Assembly: GCA_016839845.1 (NCBI GenBank)
Contig: JAEOTL010000245.1
Location: 1-6,730 of the forward strand
Length of the DNA: 6,730 nt
Reading direction: 5' to 3'
Source of the DNA: Promethearchaeota archaeon
GTDB taxonomy: Archaea > Asgardarchaeota > Lokiarchaeia > Sigynarchaeales > SOKP01
In this document: in pieces, positions 5,225 through 6,730 of the stretch
Position numbering within the stretch: the stretch's first letter is position 1
Layout of the letters: each line of letters begins with the position of its first letter
Position numbers and translations under genes: made by a program
The notes under the pieces: generated by a model
Seen by the model: only the letters and a program-made list of their open reading frames with translations
What the model was told of the DNA's origin: nothing
Database searches by the model: none

Positions 5225-5971
5225 AAATTCTGGAAAATCTTCCATACCTTTTTCAAGTTGAATACCGAGAGAGTTGAGTGCCATAGCGGTTAAACTGTAT
5301 TGCCCGACCGTAAAAACCACATCCATAAGTTGTTGCGTATTATACTTTTTGCCAAGTTCTTCCCATGTTGAATCACTTACGAAGGAATCAACATATAATT
5401 CATCGGCAGCACGGAGTAAAGTGGAGTCGAAAGAACTCCAACCTTTAGCATCTGGTCCTTCCTTAATCCGTAATATTTCTTCCTCGTTTAATCCGGCTCG
5501 TTTTCCAATAAGACTATGTTGAGCCCATTCATACTTAGAATTACAGAGCCAACCTGTGCGTAAGATAAGGATCTCTTTTTCTCTAATAGGAAGTGAAGAT
5601 TTATATAACACGTGATTACCGAAAACACGCCATCGATTGTATAATTTCGAATAATTTGCCATTGTGGCCAATATATTTATTACTTCTTTTCTATTATTCA
5701 TTTTTCGCCACCCTTCTATCAAACTTCGGGCATCATCATCCCACTTTGATTCCTCTAAGGGGGAAACTCTTGGTTTAGGAAGGTAAATAGATTTTCGCTG
5801 ACCTTTACCTTTGTTAAATATTTCTTTTTTCTTTTCTGAAATTGTTTTTTCACCATTTTTGATGTATAAGAAGAAAAAAATACAATTGTTTAAGGTTTTA
5901 TTGAAAAAAACAAAAAGAAACTGGTATAAAACCCAAAATGTTATCTTAATTTTGCCCCACATTCCTCGCAA
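5222..5971 (-). CDS. Carboxymuconolactone decarboxylase (CMD/AhpD-like) family protein, true start uncertain
   Basis: The clear domain runs from about residue 66 to 249 of this frame (KPRVSPLEESKWDDDARSLIEGW to EKGMEDFPEF). It carries the family core: EKEILILRTGWLCNSKYEWAQH (start; Cys143, Glu148, His152) and AGLNEEEILRIKEGP. Helical CMD-family proteins include gamma-carboxymuconolactone decarboxylases and AhpD-type peroxidase partners. Only one Cys is present where AhpD has CxxC, so thiol-disulphide catalysis like AhpD is unlikely; the reaction is unknown. 5971 is given because it is the only in-frame start region before the domain (ATG at 5971, another at 5962). It is probably wrong: it overlaps the zinc-ribbon gene by 31 bases, and residues 10-40 are a Phe-rich run read from T-tracts that look like terminator and promoter DNA. 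No in-frame ATG, GTG or TTG lies between there and Met91, which is inside the domain. An out-of-frame ATG at 5856 may be the original start. Confidence 0.75.
   Translation of the reverse strand: MRGMWGKIKITFWVLYQFLFVFFNKTLNNCIFFFLYIKNGEKTISEKKKEIFNKGKGQRKSIYLPKPRVSPLEESKWDDDARSLIEGWRKMNNRKEVINILATMANYSKLYNRWRVFGNHVLYKSSLPIREKEILILRTGWLCNSKYEWAQHSLIGKRAGLNEEEILRIKEGPDAKGWSSFDSTLLRAADELYVDSFVSDSTWEELGKKYNTQQLMDVVFTVGQYSLTAMALNSLGIQLEKGMEDFPEF
5903..5920 (-). terminator. T-rich tract after the triple zinc-ribbon gene
   Basis: The minus strand reads TTTCTTTTTG followed by seven T, starting about 20 bases after the zinc-ribbon stop. This is a plausible archaeal U-tract terminator. It lies inside the doubtful N-terminal extension of the CMD-family frame, which argues that this part is not coding. 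Confidence 0.45.
5924..5931 (-). promoter_or_regulatory. Candidate TATA box for the CMD-family gene
   Basis: TTTTATAC on the minus strand lies just after the zinc-ribbon stop. It predicts a transcript start near 5902, downstream of the 5971 start codon, so 5971 could not be used by this transcript. A start near 5856 would be compatible. Confidence 0.35.
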
Positions 5972-6438
5972 AATCTAATGACTCCTGTGTGCTTTACTTC
6001 AGCACCGCAAGTTTCACAAAAGTTAGGCATTTCAGGTGGAGGAGAACCTTTCTCTACTATGGGATATTCAAAAATTTCTTTCTCTTCTTCAGTGTGTTCA
6101 AGCTCAACGTTGCAATTTTCGCAAAATTGAGCCCCAGCTCGCATATATTTTCCACATGAAATACATTTGAAAAAAAGCTTGAGCCCACAATTCCTGCAAA
6201 ATTCAGTATATTTTCCAGTAGGCGTATTACAACGAGGACAAACTTTTTTCTCTAGCCAAAAATACCGAGACATAAGTTGGAGCATAATTAATAAGGAAAA
6301 TGACAATGGAAGTAAGATCCACCAGAATGGGCTAACTAAAAGAGATAAGATAACAGCTAAGGCTGTAATTAATATAAAGAAGAAAACCCATACTTGTAAT
6401 GTTCCTTTTTTTTGAGTGTTTCGACTACTAAAACTCAT
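5941..6438 (-). CDS. Membrane protein with three zinc ribbons
   Basis: This is a 165-residue protein. After a short polar N-terminus come two hydrophobic segments (about 15-35 and 38-57) with only a short turn between them, a helical hairpin in the membrane. Three zinc-ribbon units follow, each with four Cys: Cys67/70/81/84, Cys92/95/106/109 and Cys141/144/157/160. An acidic, Pro-containing linker (about 112-138) separates the second and third. The hairpin should place the ribbons on the same side as the N-terminus, probably the cytosol. Such ribbons bind structural zinc and mostly mediate protein or nucleic-acid contacts; no enzymatic motif is seen. The ATG at 6438 is preceded by TATA-like boxes fitting a leaderless or very short leader. 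The next gene upstream is another zinc-ribbon protein on the same strand. The function is unknown; the architecture is clear. Confidence 0.88.
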   Translation of the reverse strand: MSFSSRNTQKKGTLQVWVFFFILITALAVILSLLVSPFWWILLPLSFSLLIMLQLMSRYFWLEKKVCPRCNTPTGKYTEFCRNCGLKLFFKCISCGKYMRAGAQFCENCNVELEHTEEEKEIFEYPIVEKGSPPPEMPNFCETCGAEVKHTGVIRFCEECGAKLR

Positions 6439-6457
6439 TCAATCAATTGTATTTTAT

Positions 6458-6466
6458 GTATAATTT
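6458..6466 (-). promoter_or_regulatory. TATA-like box of the triple zinc-ribbon gene
   Basis: AAATTATAC on the minus strand is centred about 24 bases before the ATG, which would give a leaderless transcript. A second candidate, AATTTATAC at 6472-6480, would give a leader of about 12 bases. Either supports a promoter in the 81-base gap between the two zinc-ribbon genes. Confidence 0.4.
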
Positions 6467-6519
6467 GATCTGTATAAATTATAATATTTCTTTAAGTTTA
6501 AGATATTTGTTTGGAGTTA

Positions 6520-6669
6520 TTATGTTATAGCAGTTTTGCAGTAAGGACAGATTTTTGTTTCCTTTTTAATCTGCGCTCCACACGCAAAGCAGAGGATTTT
6601 ACTTGTACTATATAATATCTTTTCTACCTTTTCTTCAACCTTTTCTTTATCAAATCCTTTATCAGACAT
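6520..6669 (-). CDS. Small zinc-ribbon protein (49 residues)
   Basis: The protein begins MSDKGFDKEKVEEKVEKILY, a charged amphipathic helix, and ends with a single zinc ribbon, Cys27/Cys30 and Cys41/Cys44 (CFAC and CPYC). It stops with TAA at 6520-6522. The frame could be extended to a TTG at 6717, adding 16 residues (FIISIIKQNLTQYQA after the start), but the ATG at 6669 is preferred. A TATA-like box (6693-6704) lies about 29 bases before it, fitting a leaderless mRNA, and the extension does not look conserved in style. Mini zinc ribbons like this are common in archaea and usually act as binding modules. It sits 81 bases upstream of the membrane triple-ribbon gene on the same strand. The specific function is unknown. 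Confidence 0.75.
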   Translation of the reverse strand: MSDKGFDKEKVEEKVEKILYSTSKILCFACGAQIKKETKICPYCKTAIT

Positions 6670-6692
6670 AGCTTGATATTGTGTAAGATTTT

Positions 6693-6704
6693 GTTTAATT
6701 ATAG
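6693..6704 (-). promoter_or_regulatory. TATA-like box of the small zinc-ribbon gene
   Basis: CTATAATTAAAC on the minus strand is centred about 29 bases before the ATG at 6669, predicting a start at or very near the ATG. This placement is the main reason for rejecting the longer TTG start at 6717, which lies upstream of the box. Confidence 0.4.
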
Positions 6705-6730
6705 AGATTATGAACAAATTTAATAAAAAA

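Noticed and set aside
5857..5941. Membrane anchor at the N-terminus of the CMD-family protein
   Set aside because: The hydrophobic stretch is read from T-tracts between genes that look like a terminator and promoter, so it is probably not translated.
3200..6669. Possible reassignment of TAA as a Tyr codon
   Set aside because: Six complete or 3'-complete genes in the window end in TAA at sensible places, so TAA acts as a stop; only the two interruptions are unexplained.
1..6730. CRISPR array, insertion sequence or defence island
   Set aside because: No spaced direct repeats, no transposase or terminal inverted repeats, and no recognised nuclease, reverse transcriptase or toxin domain were seen.

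Overview
This is an AT-rich, gene-dense window that looks archaeal and most resembles Asgard archaea (Promethearchaeota, Lokiarchaeia-like). The archaeal evidence is direct: a tRNA-Trp gene split by a 29-nt intron at the anticodon loop, TATA-like boxes placed for very short leaders or leaderless mRNAs, poly-T ends after genes, and several small CxxC zinc-ribbon proteins. The Asgard assignment is inferred from protein style: a TPR protein ending in a longin/roadblock-like domain (EGGVLLFSYPF...GQYTVLM...) and a long ER/K-rich helical protein. I could not run a database search.

Layout. Plus strand: the 3' part of a GyrI-like effector-binding protein (1-414, cut by the window edge) with a poly-T terminator; a 642-residue protein with charged helices at both ends and an unrecognised middle (565-2493); a very charged 58-residue protein with a Shine-Dalgarno site (2670-2846); and a broken small reading frame (2873-3049). 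Minus strand, read right to left: a 49-residue zinc ribbon (6669-6520); a membrane protein with three zinc ribbons (6438-5941); a carboxymuconolactone-decarboxylase-like (AhpD-like) protein whose start is problematic (stop at 5222); a TPR/longin-like gene split by an in-frame TAA (5167-3200); and tRNA-Trp(CCA) (3153-3051). The two gene sets converge around 3050.

How they fit together. I see no convincing single pathway or defence system. Most genes seem to have their own promoter, so this is a collection of small units, not one operon. The most notable signal is gene decay or recoding. The TPR gene reads continuously across a TAA, and the stop falls exactly on a position that is Tyr or Phe in the neighbouring 40-residue repeats. 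A second small frame at 2873-3049 is also split by TAA, in the same TTA-AAA-TAA context. The CMD gene lacks a credible in-frame start but would gain one with a one-base change in an A6 run. Because intact genes here also end in TAA, disruption or sequence error is likelier than genetic-code change.
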